Positions 33,134 through 43,687 of a stretch of 64,000 nt of DNA are shown one piece after another. The position numbers were made by a program, and so were the translations under genes. The notes under the pieces are model-generated. The model made no database searches. It was not told where the DNA came from and worked only from the letters and a program-made list of their open reading frames with translations. Position 1 is the stretch's first letter. Every line of letters starts with the position of its first letter. The stretch lies in contig JAKZZE010000006.1 in NCBI GenBank assembly GCA_024220505.1, forward strand, positions 2,138,583 to 2,202,582, given 5' to 3'. This DNA comes from Rhizopus arrhizus (taxonomy: Eukaryota > Mucoromycota > Mucoromycetes > Mucorales > Rhizopodaceae).

Positions 33134-34257
33134 ACGTAGTTGATCAGGAAGTACAACTACGTGAACATGAAAATCTTCCATTAAACGATTATAGTAATAA
33201 TAAACTGAATGACTTTGACAACTATTCCTCCGTCCTTGCTGTTAACGCTGGTCCATTAGAATTGCAGCCTATTGTTTATGAACAAAGTTTGACAAATGAC
33301 TTAATACACATAACAGAGTTGCATACCATGATGACCAATCTACCAGTATACGAAGGCCTAATCAAGAATCGTACAATTAAAATTCTTATTGATAGTGGTG
33401 CATCAGAAAACTATGTCTCACCAAATATCGCGCACCTAGCTAAATATTCCACAATGATTGATGATCGTCAGGTTGAAACAGCTGGTGGACAGATTACTGA
33501 AATTACTGAAAAAGTACATCTGGATCTTAATTTGAATGGATTTCACTGTTCGATACAAGCCTACGTGTTTCCTACAAAGTTTGACCTGATACTTGGTCGT
33601 TCATGGTTAACAATGATAAAGCCAAAGCCTGACTGGTCCTCTGATACATGGCTCATACCTGATAAAAACAATTCAGTTAAGTTATCCCCTTGTAATATAA
33701 GTACAGTAACTAAAAGCACCATAACTAGACCACAAATCAATTACTTGATATCACACAAACAAGTTCAGCGCGCTATCAAACAGGGTGCACAAAGTTTCTT
33801 GCTCCATATGAAACATCCCTATATTGATAATGCTTGTTTGGTTGATTCCGTGGCTAGTCTTGCTTCTGGTACTTATTGGGATAACCTGGTCAAGGAGTTT
33901 ACAACTGTTTTTTGCGATGATCTCCCGGGTCTTCCTCCTGACCGTGGCGTCGCTCATGTTATTAATACTGGTGATGCTAAACCTGTCAATCGATCACCTT
34001 TCAAAATGAGTCCTGCCGAGTTGGACGAATTGCAAAAACAATTGAAGGAGTTGTTGTCACTAGGTCTAATTCGCCCAAGTAGCTCTCCTTGGGGTGCGCC
34101 CGTTTTGTTTGTTCGTAAAAAAGATGGATCAATGAGAATGTGCATCGACTATCGCGCTCTCAACAAACTTACCGTTCGAAACTCACATCCACTCCCTCGT
34201 ATTGATGAATGTCTTGACCGTTTAAAAGGTGCTAAATTTTTACAAGCCTTGATCTGA
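33115..34257 (+). CDS. R2 Pol, protease and first part of reverse transcriptase
   Basis: Open from 33115 in the -1 frame relative to Gag; the first ATG is at 33262. The aspartic protease has [13 protein letters not shown], then ILGRSW. The RT fingers follow: [20 protein letters not shown] and [11 protein letters not shown]. The frame ends at 34257 just after a T5 run (34237-34241), where one T appears to be missing. The motif LDLKSGYHQ continues in the next frame. Confidence 0.85.
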   Translation, partial: QAGFSLNVVDQEVQLREHENLPLNDYSNNKLNDFDNYSSVLAVNAGPLELQPIVYEQSLTNDLIHITELHTMMTNLPVYEGLIKNRTIKILIDSGASENYVSPNIAHLAKYSTMIDDRQVETAGGQITEITEKVHLDLNLNGFHCSIQAYVFPTKFDLILGRSWLTMIKPKPDWSSDTWLIPDKNNSVKLSPCNISTVTKSTITRPQINYLISHKQVQRAIKQGAQSFLLHMKHPYIDNACLVDSVASLASGTYWDNLVKEFTTVFCDDLPGLPPDRGVAHVINTGDAKPVNRSPFKMSPAELDELQKQLKELLSLGLIRPSSSPWGAPVLFVRKKDGSMRMCIDYRALNKLTVRNSHPLPRIDECLDRLKGAKFLQALI

Positions 34258-36116
34258 AAAGTGGTTATCACCAAGTCAGAATAGCTTCTGAAGACGTTCC
34301 TAAAACTGCTTTCAATACAAGATATGGCCAATATGAATTCCTTGTTTTACCTTTTGGTTTGACGAATGCACCGCCTACTTTTCAAAGTCTCATGAATCGT
34401 GTTCTAAATGACTGTCTTGACAAATTTGCATTGGTGTATTTGGATGACATATTAATTTTCAGCAAAACTAAAGAAGAGCATCAACAACATGTTCGTCATG
34501 TCCTGTGTCTCTTACGCGATGCCCAGTTAATTGCTAACTTGAAAAAGTGCGAATTTGGCAAACAAGAGTTGATTTTCGTTGGATTCAAGATTACTCCTAA
34601 TGGTATTTTGCCTAGCCCAGCTAAAGTCGACGCTATAAGAAATTGGCCACGTCTTAGTAACGTTCAAGAAGTCCGTCAATTTATGGGCCTTGCACAACAC
34701 TACCGCCGGTTTATCCCTCGCTTTGCTGCCATCGCTGCACCTCTGACCGATTTAACTCGTGGTGTTGGTCCTAAAAAACGCCCGATCATTTGGACAGCTG
34801 ATTGCCAGACTAGTTTCGACAAAATCAAAGAATTGCTAACTAGTGCTCCTGTTTTGCAAATGCCTGCCATGAATAAACCATACCGAATTGAAACTGATGC
34901 CTCTGACTACGGTTGTGGTGCTGTCTTATTACAGCCTTCTGATAATGACCCTACCCAATGGAGTCCTGTTGCGTACGAATCTAAGAAGTTCTCTGCACCC
35001 GAACGGTCCTATCCACCCCAAGAACGTGAACTGCTGGGAATAATCCATGCCTTGCGTACCTGGCGTTGTTTCATTGATGGTTGTGCTGGTGGTTATACGG
35101 TTTACTCTGATCACCTCCCTTTGAAATACTTTCGTGAGCAAGATAAACCTACGCCTCGATTAGTACGTTGGATTGCTGAACTGGAGTTATACGCACCTGA
35201 TATTCAATACAAGCCTGGAAAAGATAACAATGTACCGGATATTCTTTCTCGTATTGGTAGCCCTGCTTCATTGTGTGCTTCTCACTCGCTGGAACCGGAG
35301 TACTTGTATTCTTCATGGATCCAAGATGGTCTCTCTCGTGCAGGTGAACCAATGGATTGGCCTATGTTGTACATCAACGAAGAGCGTGTCCAAGACCAAA
35401 AAAATCGAAAACTACTAGACAAGCATCGTAACGATTTTGTGGTACACGATCGCCGCGTCTATCGAAAGGTCATTATTGATGGCTCTGGTACAATCAAAGC
35501 AGTACCCTTTTTGCCCTATGCTCGCCGTGCTGACACTGTTGCAAACTTCCACGAAGGTTTTGGTCATGCTAATTTCGATACCATGCTTAAACTCTTTATC
35601 CCTCGGTTCTGGTGGCCGTCTATGCGTTCTGACTTAAAAGCCTGGCTATCCATGTGCCCATCATGCCAAGTTAATAGTCGTCGCAGCCAAATTCATAAAG
35701 ATGTAATGCATCCGCTCAAGGTCCCCACTGCGTTTGATCGTTGGCACTTAGACTTCATTGGCGAACTACCCACGTCCTTGCAGGGCAATCGTTGGATCCT
35801 TGTTGCTGTTGATTATGCAACTATTTGGCCTATTGCTCGTGCGGTCCCTGTTGCTAGTAAAGAAGCAGTCGCAGATTTTATCTATGATGAGATCGTGATG
35901 CGTTTTGGTTGTCCTTCAGAGATTCTAACAGATCGTGGAGCTAATTTCAACAGTGGACTTGTCAATGCTTATCTCAAGAAAGTTGGCACGCATCATAAAC
36001 TTACTTCAGCCTTTCATCCACGTACAAATTCAAGGTTGAACGTTTCAATGGTGTTTTCAAAGGTATGCTTCGTAAATATGTCAATGGTGCCCTCCATCGC
36101 TGGGATGATTTCATAA
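34247..36116 (+). CDS. R2 Pol, RT palm, RNase H and integrase (part)
   Basis: Continues R2 Pol. RT has [13 protein letters not shown] and the catalytic YLDD. RNase H has [13 protein letters not shown] and [10 protein letters not shown]. Integrase has a zinc domain ([17 protein letters not shown]), then [10 protein letters not shown] and LTDRGANF for the first two acidic residues. The frame breaks near 36030, between RTNS and the ERFNG that carries the third acidic residue. ATG 34359 is only the first in-frame methionine. Confidence 0.85.
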
Positions 36117-36210
36117 ATGCTGCTCTGTGGGCTTGTCGTATTCGCGTGCACTACCACTACCGGTTTAGCCCTTTCTATCTCACCTATGGTCGCGAGCCTC
36201 GTCTCCAGGT
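36027..36210 (+). pseudogene. R2 Pol, integrase middle piece in a shifted frame
   Basis: A short stretch in a third frame that restores [18 protein letters not shown] and [14 protein letters not shown], typical of the end of the integrase core. A further one-base shift near 36200-36210 (after GREPRL) returns the frame that continues in the next piece. Confidence 0.75.
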
Positions 36211-37206
36211 GATGTTCTTCAGCCTTATATTGACAAGACCACTTTTGCTGATCCACGCACTGTGGCTGATATTACTTCCCGAGAACTAGCTGCATTAGGT
36301 CAAGCGCGTGCTTCTGCTGAATTTAAGATGAAGGCCATGGCAGAAAAAGACAAGACTAAGTGGGATTTGCATGTTAAACAATTGAACATCGAAGTTGGTG
36401 ATAAAGTCATGCTTACTAACGAAGGTCGCTATGGTCTTGAGCCCCAATACAAAGGTCCATATATCGTTGTGAAGTCATTCCCTGACTATGGCACCTATCA
36501 ACTCCAAACCTTAGCTGGTGAACCGCTCAAGTCTCTTGTCCATGCTGACCGTCTTAAACCCGCTCATGGTATTACTCCCACAGAACCGTGGTATGACCCC
36601 ACCGCTGCTCGTCGTCACTGGAGAAATGCTATGCAATCTGCTGGTGCTGCTTCTGCCATCCCACTAATACCAGTCGCCACGTCTTCCTCCAGGAGTGATT
36701 CTTCAACTTTTGTTTTGCCTGCTACTAATGCAAACGATCCTGTTGACCCCATTGTTCAATCAGAATCTCTTCCTGTCAAATCTTCCGTTAATGTCCCCAT
36801 TGACTTAACAATCGACCCCTCTGACTCACCTTCTGCTACTGTCGTCATTCCTAACTCTGGTTTGCCTCTTTTGGTTCCCCCTGCTGTTTCTTCAAGCCTT
36901 GTCCACTCGCACGCTGATAATAATAAACACCCTAGTTCCCAGATTCCTTCTGATGCGCCAATTACTGCTGTTACATCCCAGTTGCCTAGTAAGCCAATTA
37001 GTCCGTCTGCCTCAACACCAGTTCTTAACCCCATTCACAATGAGCCATTACCGTCTGCTCCTACTCCATCGGTTCGTAGTCGTGCAAGCTCGATTTATCT
37101 TTCTCCGGTTGCTTCTGTTGTTTCTGAAGATGTTGAAATGCCTGAATTTATTTTGGAAGAACAAGAAAAAATTGACAAAACCGTGGTTATCGCTCCGCCT
37201 GCCAAT
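36208..37206 (+). CDS. R2 Pol, integrase C-terminus and Ser/Pro tail, cut by R3
   Basis: Begins at about the last break (first ATG 36262). It contains the GPY/F-like module (GLEPQYKGPYIVVKSFPDYG, then LVHADRLKP) and a long Ser/Thr/Pro-rich tail. No chromodomain is seen. R3 interrupts the tail at 37206. After removal of R3 and one CCAAT copy, the same frame resumes at 43175. Confidence 0.75.
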
Positions 37207-37773
37207 TGTTGTATAATGGTTAATGTAATAAAATAAAAGGTAGAAACAAAGATCAAGAAACAGTTTGTGTACTTTTTGAGACTGATCTTTATTTCAGTTT
37301 AAGTTAAAGTAAAAATTATTCTAATTGAAGGCAGGTATTTATATCTTATTGAGTGAGTGGCTTGATATCTTCTATTGTAAGCGTTCTTCTAATATTTAGG
37401 TACTTTAACAAGTGTCATCTATAATTATGATTATGAAAACTTTTCATTTGTTCTTTTGTATGTCTGTCATAGATTATCTTTTATTCTGGGAATTCCTCAC
37501 TGATTTGAATAAGGTTATTTTACGCGTTATTTCAATTATGTGAAAGATTAGCAATATTCCTGATATTGGATTGGATCTTGTTATTTTAGTTGATACTTCT
37601 TCTTATCAAAGAACTCTCATTAATACAAAACATATTCTAAAAGAACATGTTTAATTGGAACTGATTGTATGATCTTATTTAAATAAACTTATATTTTATT
37701 TTATTTAATTATGATCTTGTATTAAGACTTATATTTATGAATGTCAACTACGATCAGTTACTGTTCTACAACA
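37207..37773 (-). repeat. R3 3' LTR
   Basis: 567 bp. On the minus strand it follows the purine-rich GGGAGGGGATTA tract (37774-37786) next to the pol stop. It matches the other R3 LTR except for T/A at about 37268. S1 in T7 is a diverged relative of the same LTR family. Confidence 0.93.
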
Positions 37774-37793
37774 TAATCCCCTCCCAGGTATGA

Positions 37794-40700
37794 TCAATAC
37801 CGTTTAGATCTTTTAGGTCTACCTTGGCTCTTATTCTTCTCATTAATTGTTGTGGAAGAGTAGCTGGTTTCTTTTAAGTCTGTTGGTATTTTACGTTTAC
37901 TTGACTGAGGATTAGATTCCTTATTTGTATTATTTGACTTTTCTTTTTTATCAAGAATTTTATATTTTGTTTTAATGTCTTCAGGGACAATACCAATTCT
38001 TTGCCAATATTCAGTTATGAATTTAAGATCTGCAAAGTGAGATGCAGGTTCCCAGGTATCTTCACTCTCATCATAACCTTTCCATCTACACTTATAAATA
38101 TATTTTCCTTTAACTTTTTTATGTGTTAAGATGGCTTCAACTTGATAGAATTTATTTGAGGATATTACTTCATCCTGTGATATCATCTTGAGTGCAGATG
38201 GTGGGTAGTTTTTAGGTAATAAATCTCCCTTTTCATCTTCAAGCACATATGATCCACCTTGGGTGATCCTTTTAACTTTATAAGGTCCCTCATATGGAGC
38301 ATCAAGCTTATTTGTTTTATAATTTACTGTTACCATTACATAACTATTTTCGGGGATTGATACAAGTTTATGTGACGCATCAAATTTTTCCTTTTGTTTG
38401 TTTGTTATTATTTTTGTTCTTTCATATATAGCAGGAAATACAATTTCAGTCATCTTTTTTATATTTTTTAAAAGTTCTGTATTTAATTCTTCCTTAGTTG
38501 CTTCATTTTTTTCCTGACTGAAATCTTCAAAGTCATTTGGATTACGACCGAACATTAAAGTGAAGGGTGGCGTCTTAGTACGTTCATTATATTTGCTATT
38601 TAGGTAGAGTTGTGTAGAAGGAACATATAAATCCCAGTCTGCTTTAGCACCTTCGACTTGTTTCTTTATGGCTTTTACAGCACTTTGTACCCAACGTTCA
38701 CTTACACCATTAGCTCTGGGATGGTAACTAGATATGAGTCTATGATCATAACCAGCATTTTCAGCAAGTAATTGCATAAGTTCATTTACAAATTCACCAC
38801 CATTATCAGATTGGAGTATACGAGGAAAACCATAATTAGAGAATACATCGATTAATGTTTTTACAATTGTCATAGATTGTTTATCAGGGATAGGTTTCAA
38901 TATGCAGTAACGAGTAGCAATGTCAACCATAATCAGTAAGTAATTGTTGCCATTCAAGGAAGTTTTCATGGGACCAGCTAAGTCGATGCCCCAACTATCA
39001 CCAGGTAATGTGGCTGTTATAGGTCTTAAAGGGTTATAACCTTTTTTGATTATGTTAAATTGTTGACAGGGTACACAACTTTTTACTAATTCTACTGCTT
39101 CTTCTTTTAGATTATTCCAGTAGATACCTTTACGTTTTAAAGCATGGTAAATTGCATCAGAACCAAAGTGTCCTTTTAGATGTTCTTTAAGAAGAAGTTC
39201 TTTACGTTCTTCTGAATCCGCTGGTGTTATGTATTCACCGTCATTAATACTAGGTAATTTTATAGCTGTTCTGTTAAGCAGACGAGCATTATCCCCTCCC
39301 AGTTCATTGACAGGATTCTCAATTTCATAGAGACGAGAAAGTGTATCAGGTAAGATGTTATCTATTCCTGGCAGATGAACGACTTTAAAATCATACTTTA
39401 ATAAAGTATCCAGCCAATTGATCAGCATTACGTTTGCTATTTTTTGCGTGTGAAGATAGGTCAATGCTTTATGATCCGTATATAGAGTGAAGTGATTACC
39501 CCAGAGATATTTATGGAACTTTTTTAATGCATAGACTACTGCTAATAATTCACGCTTAGTAGCTGAATAGTTACGTTCACTTTTAGAGAGACTTTTCGCC
39601 ATCATGGAAATATATTTTATTTTTCCATCAATCACTTGATAGAGAACAACACCCACACCAACGTTAGAAGCATCAGTGGCAACACAGAAAGGACGATTTA
39701 AATCAGGATAGGCTAAGATGGTTCCTTCCAAAAGTACCTTTTTAAGATTATCAAAGCATGTTTGATGTTTATTGTTCCATAATTTTTCAAGTGATTTTTC
39801 ATTCCTCAATGCATCCAGCGGAGCCAAGAGTGTGGACGCTTTAGGGATAAGAGGTCGAAAGTAATTTATGAGACCACAATATCTCATGATATCCTTTCCT
39901 GTTTTAGGTATAGGGAAATCTTGTACATTAGCAACTTTACGAACGTCAAGAGATACACCTTTAGGTGATATTCTAAAACCAAGTAAATTAATCTTATTTT
40001 GAAAAAATTTACATTTATCAGGATTTAATTTGAGATTTACTTTGGTCAGCTTATTTATTACTGCTTTTAAATGTAGTTTATGTTCTTCAATTGAAGTAGA
40101 TGCGACTACTATATCATCGATAAAGCATCTAGCAAAAGGCATATTCTCAAGTGCTATACTCATGGTTCTTTGCATCACACTAGATACGTGTTTTAAACCA
40201 AATGGAGTACCAATTGGCACGTATTGTACATTATTCCATGAGAATGCTAATTTATGAGCATGATCCTCTCGCAACCTTAAAGAGTTAAATGCGGATTTAA
40301 GATCCAAAGTAGAATATACTGAAGCTCCTTTTAATTCTTCAAAGAGTTCAGATATTTTTGGTAAAGGCATTCGGTCAATAGAAGATAAAAGAGCATTAAT
40401 ATGTCTAGGATCATGGCATACACGATAACCAGTTATTTCTCCCTTGGCATTTGTCTTTTTTACTACTGTTAAAGCCGAATTCCATTCAGTATTAGCAGGA
40501 GCACGTTTTATGACACCATTATCCAGCCATTCATTAATCTGATCCTGTACAACTTGATGATACGCTAAAGCGATCGGGTAAGGACTTCGATAAGATGTTA
40601 CATTTTCTGGAGTTTCAATTGAGACAACAGATTCTGGAATTGTACAAAAAGAACCTTTAGGTATGCCTTGATTTAATTGAATCAATGGTTTAATGTCATT

Positions 40701-41225
40701 TATAGCAGATTGAAATTGTTCAGGAGTTCCTGCGGGGCAGTCTTCAAGTTCTGACATTTCCTTATCTACTTCTTCTAAGAGCTCACTATTGTCACTATAT
40801 TTAGATTGTACAGCTTGAATATTGTCTACTTCATCAGTATCCCATTTATATGGTAAACCAGTAAGACCGATTCCAAGTTTAGTCATAAAATCTGTACCTA
40901 TACTCATGTCATGATCATTTGTTAAATTCATTACTTCGAAGTTATGAGTATAATTTTTTTCATTACATCTGATGTTTAATTCAATTGTACCAATTCGTGT
41001 AATAGTAGATTTAGAATCAGCCAATTTTATTACATCTTTTTCCTTAGATGGAACAATAGGAAAATTATGTTCTAGACAAAACTTTTTATTAATTGACGAA
41101 AAATTTGCACCTGTATCTAAGATAGTCATTGCTTTTACATTATTTACAAGGATAGGAAAGCTTATAGAATCATCTTTAGTCAATTTAAAATCACGAGTAA
41201 CAGTTATGTCTTTATTCTTTAATTT
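37794..41225 (-). CDS. R3 Pol polyprotein with chromodomain
   Basis: Complete Pol in one frame. The protease has ILDTGANFSS. RT has STLDLKSAFNSL and the catalytic CFIDD. RNase H has ATDASNVGVGVVLY and YTDHKALTYL. Integrase has a zinc domain (GHFGSDAIYHAL, CVPCQQFN), then GIDLAGPM, SDNGGEF and NGVSERW as the DDE residues. GPY/F follows as PYEGPYKVKRI, then a chromodomain with KCRWKGYDESEDTWEPASHF, and a basic tail ending RPKRSKRY. All catalytic residues are present. The frame is the same as that of Gag and is separated from it only by TGA 41226-41228, so expression would need readthrough or a separate start. The computed start at 41183 is a non-ATG codon. Confidence 0.92.
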   Translation of the reverse strand, partial: KLKNKDITVTRDFKLTKDDSISFPILVNNVKAMTILDTGANFSSINKKFCLEHNFPIVPSKEKDVIKLADSKSTITRIGTIELNIRCNEKNYTHNFEVMNLTNDHDMSIGTDFMTKLGIGLTGLPYKWDTDEVDNIQAVQSKYSDNSELLEEVDKEMSELEDCPAGTPEQFQSAINDIKPLIQLNQGIPKGSFCTIPESVVSIETPENVTSYRSPYPIALAYHQVVQDQINEWLDNGVIKRAPANTEWNSALTVVKKTNAKGEITGYRVCHDPRHINALLSSIDRMPLPKISELFEELKGASVYSTLDLKSAFNSLRLREDHAHKLAFSWNNVQYVPIGTPFGLKHVSSVMQRTMSIALENMPFARCFIDDIVVASTSIEEHKLHLKAVINKLTKVNLKLNPDKCKFFQNKINLLGFRISPKGVSLDVRKVANVQDFPIPKTGKDIMRYCGLINYFRPLIPKASTLLAPLDALRNEKSLEKLWNNKHQTCFDNLKKVLLEGTILAYPDLNRPFCVATDASNVGVGVVLYQVIDGKIKYISMMAKSLSKSERNYSATKRELLAVVYALKKFHKYLWGNHFTLYTDHKALTYLHTQKIANVMLINWLDTLLKYDFKVVHLPGIDNILPDTLSRLYEIENPVNELGGDNARLLNRTAIKLPSINDGEYITPADSEERKELLLKEHLKGHFGSDAIYHALKRKGIYWNNLKEEAVELVKSCVPCQQFNIIKKGYNPLRPITATLPGDSWGIDLAGPMKTSLNGNNYLLIMVDIATRYCILKPIPDKQSMTIVKTLIDVFSNYGFPRILQSDNGGEFVNELMQLLAENAGYDHRLISSYHPRANGVSERWVQSAVKAIKKQVEGAKADWDLYVPSTQLYLNSKYNERTKTPPFTLMFGRNPNDFEDFSQEKNEATKEELNTELLKNIKKMTEIVFPAIYERTKIITNKQKEKFDASHKLVSIPENSYVMVTVNYKTNKLDAPYEGPYKVKRITQGGSYVLEDEKGDLLPKNYPPSALKMISQDEVISSNKFYQVEAILTHKKVKGKYIYKCRWKGYDESEDTWEPASHFADLKFITEYWQRIGIVPEDIKTKYKILDKKEKSNNTNKESNPQSSKRKIPTDLKETSYSSTTINEKNKSQGRPKRSKRY

Positions 41226-42593
41226 TCAATCAAGAGCCATACGGTTTAAATGACCGTTGGTTACATCTTCATCATTTTCAGAATCTTCATTGGTATTTGA
41301 ACGGATCGCCATACGATTGACACGAGAGAGGGAAAATCCTTCATTTGCTTTTGCATTACTTAAAGACTTCTTTGCCTCCTTAAACTCTTCACAGCGATGG
41401 CCTTTACTCCATTCTTTACCACAGTACATACACGGCTTGGGCTTACCAGTACCCTTATTGGTGCTTATATTATTCGATTTGATACCATTCATGACTTTAC
41501 TAGCTCCTGGTGAAGCTTTATTAGCCTTTATAAAAGAGATACGAGAGACTTGTTCTTCTTCAGATCCTCTGTTGCGCTTGTGTGGGTTTTTAATTGAGAA
41601 AGCAGAATCTTCACCCGAAGCAAGGACCAAGTCAATTATTTGATTAATTGAACTAGGGAGCTTAGCACCCAAATGAGATGAGATAGCCACTTGAGCCACG
41701 GTTTTGACAGAAGGTTTAAGTGATGCAAAATAGGTTACAGCCAGTTGGGTTCCATCTTCCATACCCGCTTCTCTTCTCATCTTTTGAAACCGGTTGGAAT
41801 ATTCCCTATTACTTTCATAAGGAGCTTGACGCATAGAGCCAACTTCAACCATTAGCAAAAACTTTCGATACGGAGTATCAAAGTGGTCAAGAACAATAGG
41901 ACGGACTTCTTTCCAGGTGTAACGCTTGTTCATTAAGGCTTCCCGGGACCAAGAGACTTGTTCTGGGTTCATGCATAAGGGTAATAATCTTTCCCAATTT
42001 GAATTAAGCGACAAACCATGAGCATGTAGTACCGTTTCAAAAGTATTACAGAAGTCATAAGCAGAATCAAAGGGGTCCGCCTTCTTCTTCCACAGTGCCT
42101 CACCACGCAATTGTAACACAGGCAAATCATTAGGGACTACTAAACGCACCGAACCAAGATTATCAGAGCCATTTAAGTCTTGTCTGTCTTCAAAAAGAGA
42201 AATCATTGATTTATGGGCTTCTTGTGCAGCCACTATCTTCTGTTCAAATTCTTTATACAACGACAAAGCTTGCAATGTTTCTGGACTATCAGGACTGGAT
42301 TGGTTTGAATTCATATAGGCAGCAAACAGAACCAAAGCTTGTTTTTTCATATCCTTGATCATACCAATGCTTTTGAGAGCAACATCTTCTGGTTTAGGCA
42401 TTACAGGGATAGGAGTGTCTTCTTCCATAGGAGTAACTTCAGAGTGAGCATATTTACTAGCCATTGTACCCAGTTGGACAGAAGGATCCACAGTAGATGG
42501 AGAATCAGTAGGATTGCTAGTACCATCAGCAATTTCACCAAGAGTATTTTCAGACATACGTATTTTAAATTTCAAATAAAGAGCAAAATTCAA
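41226..42593 (-). CDS. R3 Gag (455 aa)
   Basis: Capsid-type Gag with WERLLPLCMNPEQVSWSREA and a helical core at about residues 165-320, then a zinc knuckle CMYCGKEWSKGHRC near residue 395. The C-terminus is acidic (TNEDSENDEDVTNGH). It ends at TGA 41226-41228, and the codons after it stay open into protease. The start may be the ATG at 42593 or 42557 (MSENTLGEIADG). The second resembles the short spacing after the LTR better. Confidence 0.88.
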   Translation of the reverse strand: MNFALYLKFKIRMSENTLGEIADGTSNPTDSPSTVDPSVQLGTMASKYAHSEVTPMEEDTPIPVMPKPEDVALKSIGMIKDMKKQALVLFAAYMNSNQSSPDSPETLQALSLYKEFEQKIVAAQEAHKSMISLFEDRQDLNGSDNLGSVRLVVPNDLPVLQLRGEALWKKKADPFDSAYDFCNTFETVLHAHGLSLNSNWERLLPLCMNPEQVSWSREALMNKRYTWKEVRPIVLDHFDTPYRKFLLMVEVGSMRQAPYESNREYSNRFQKMRREAGMEDGTQLAVTYFASLKPSVKTVAQVAISSHLGAKLPSSINQIIDLVLASGEDSAFSIKNPHKRNRGSEEEQVSRISFIKANKASPGASKVMNGIKSNNISTNKGTGKPKPCMYCGKEWSKGHRCEEFKEAKKSLSNAKANEGFSLSRVNRMAIRSNTNEDSENDEDVTNGHLNRMALD

Positions 42594-42602
42594 AAAGTAA
42601 AA

Positions 42603-43169
42603 TGTTGTATAATGGTTAATGTAATAAAATAAAAGGTAGAAACAAAGATCAAGAAACAGTTTGAGTACTTTTTGAGACTGATCTTTATTTCAGTTTAAGT
42701 TAAAGTAAAAATTATTCTAATTGAAGGCAGGTATTTATATCTTATTGAGTGAGTGGCTTGATATCTTCTATTGTAAGCGTTCTTCTAATATTTAGGTACT
42801 TTAACAAGTGTCATCTATAATTATGATTATGAAAACTTTTCATTTGTTCTTTTGTATGTCTGTCATAGATTATCTTTTATTCTGGGAATTCCTCACTGAT
42901 TTGAATAAGGTTATTTTACGCGTTATTTCAATTATGTGAAAGATTAGCAATATTCCTGATATTGGATTGGATCTTGTTATTTTAGTTGATACTTCTTCTT
43001 ATCAAAGAACTCTCATTAATACAAAACATATTCTAAAAGAACATGTTTAATTGGAACTGATTGTATGATCTTATTTAAATAAACTTATATTTTATTTTAT
43101 TTAATTATGATCTTGTATTAAGACTTATATTTATGAATGTCAACTACGATCAGTTACTGTTCTACAACA
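42603..43169 (-). repeat. R3 5' LTR
   Basis: 567 bp, nearly identical to the other R3 LTR. Just inside it on the minus strand the sequence is TTTTACTTTTTGAATTTTGC. No TGG-type tRNA primer-binding site is obvious, so priming may be unusual; this is weak evidence. Confidence 0.93.
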
Positions 43170-43174
43170 CCAAT

Positions 43175-43585
43175 GTCCCATTTGTCTCTGACGTCTCTCC
43201 TTCTACAGTTGTACAAAGCCCGGGTCCTCCTTCGGTTGTCGTTTCCTCTCCTACGTCCTCTATTGCTTCTAAGATGTCTCTCTCTTCTTCAATTCATTCA
43301 ACGTGTGAAACCGCTGATCACAATGTTCGAGGACGAACATCCCTCTGCCGAGGGGGTAATGTCAAGACCTCCCTAGAGGAAACCCAACCAACCAGCGGAA
43401 TGCCAAATCAGCCAATAGAAGTTGAATATAACCTTCCATTCAGGTACCGACCGAACAAACGGAAGTTCAAACCAACAATACCAAATCGGGAAAGGAAAAA
43501 GGCGCGTCTGTATCAACTGTACCTTAGGCATAAGCAAAGAATGCAAAAATTAAAGAATGAACTATATCCCTTAGACAATATTTGA
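43175..43585 (+). CDS. R2 Pol tail continuing into the 3' LTR
   Basis: In frame with the R2 Pol piece ending at 37206. It begins VPFVSDVSPSTVVQSPG, stays Ser/Pro-rich, crosses the polypurine tract (about 43346-43356) and remains open about 225 bp into the LTR. It ends in a basic stretch (YRPNKRKFKPTIPNRERKKA, then YPLDNI). A competing frame gives FEDEHPSAEGVMS, resembling a usual Pol end, and would stop at 43376. I cannot decide which was used. Confidence 0.55.
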   Translation, partial: VPFVSDVSPSTVVQSPGPPSVVVSSPTSSIASKMSLSSSIHSTCETADHNVRGRTSLCRGGNVKTSLEETQPTSGMPNQPIEVEYNLPFRYRPNKRKFKPTIPNRERKKARLYQLYLRHKQRMQKLKNELYPLDNI

Positions 43586-43687
43586 ATATCCATGAATATA
43601 AATAGCATTCACATTTTCATAAAATAAAGAATCATCTTTAACATCATTTTATTATTTTTGTGTTAAGTCAAAGTCTTGAAGAACTGT
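43360..43687 (+). repeat. R2 3' LTR, truncated by T5
   Basis: Starts TGTCAAGACCTCC after the purine tract GCCGAGGGGGTAA. It matches the split 5' LTR and stops at GAACTGT where T5 begins. The 5' LTR continues TGACTTACC beyond this point, so the last part (about 55 bp if my 5' LTR end is right) is missing here or displaced beyond the window. Confidence 0.85.

Larger units (their letters stand above)
37207..43169 (-). mobile_element. R3: young, nearly intact Ty3/gypsy chromovirus
   Basis: Two 567-bp LTRs (37207-37773 and 42603-43169), each TGTTGTA...TACAACA as read on plus, differ at one position that I could find. CCAAT is duplicated on both sides (37202-37206, 43170-43174). Gag and Pol are open on the minus strand, separated by a single in-frame TGA. 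It inserted in the R2 pol tail. The near-identical LTRs point to recent insertion. Confidence 0.95.
5948..43687 (+). mobile_element. R2: Ty3/gypsy element, expanded by nested insertions
   Basis: A single retrotransposon spread over 37.7 kb. The left 45 bp of its 5' LTR is at 5948-5992, and the rest resumes at 31718 after four DNA transposons. Gag and Pol follow. Pol is interrupted by R3 at 37207-43169, with the 5-bp duplication CCAAT on both sides. The pol tail, polypurine tract and 3' LTR then run to 43687, where T5 begins. Removing the inserts leaves an element of about 6 kb. No chromodomain is seen. Pol has several frame breaks, so the copy is dead or badly sequenced. Confidence 0.85.
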
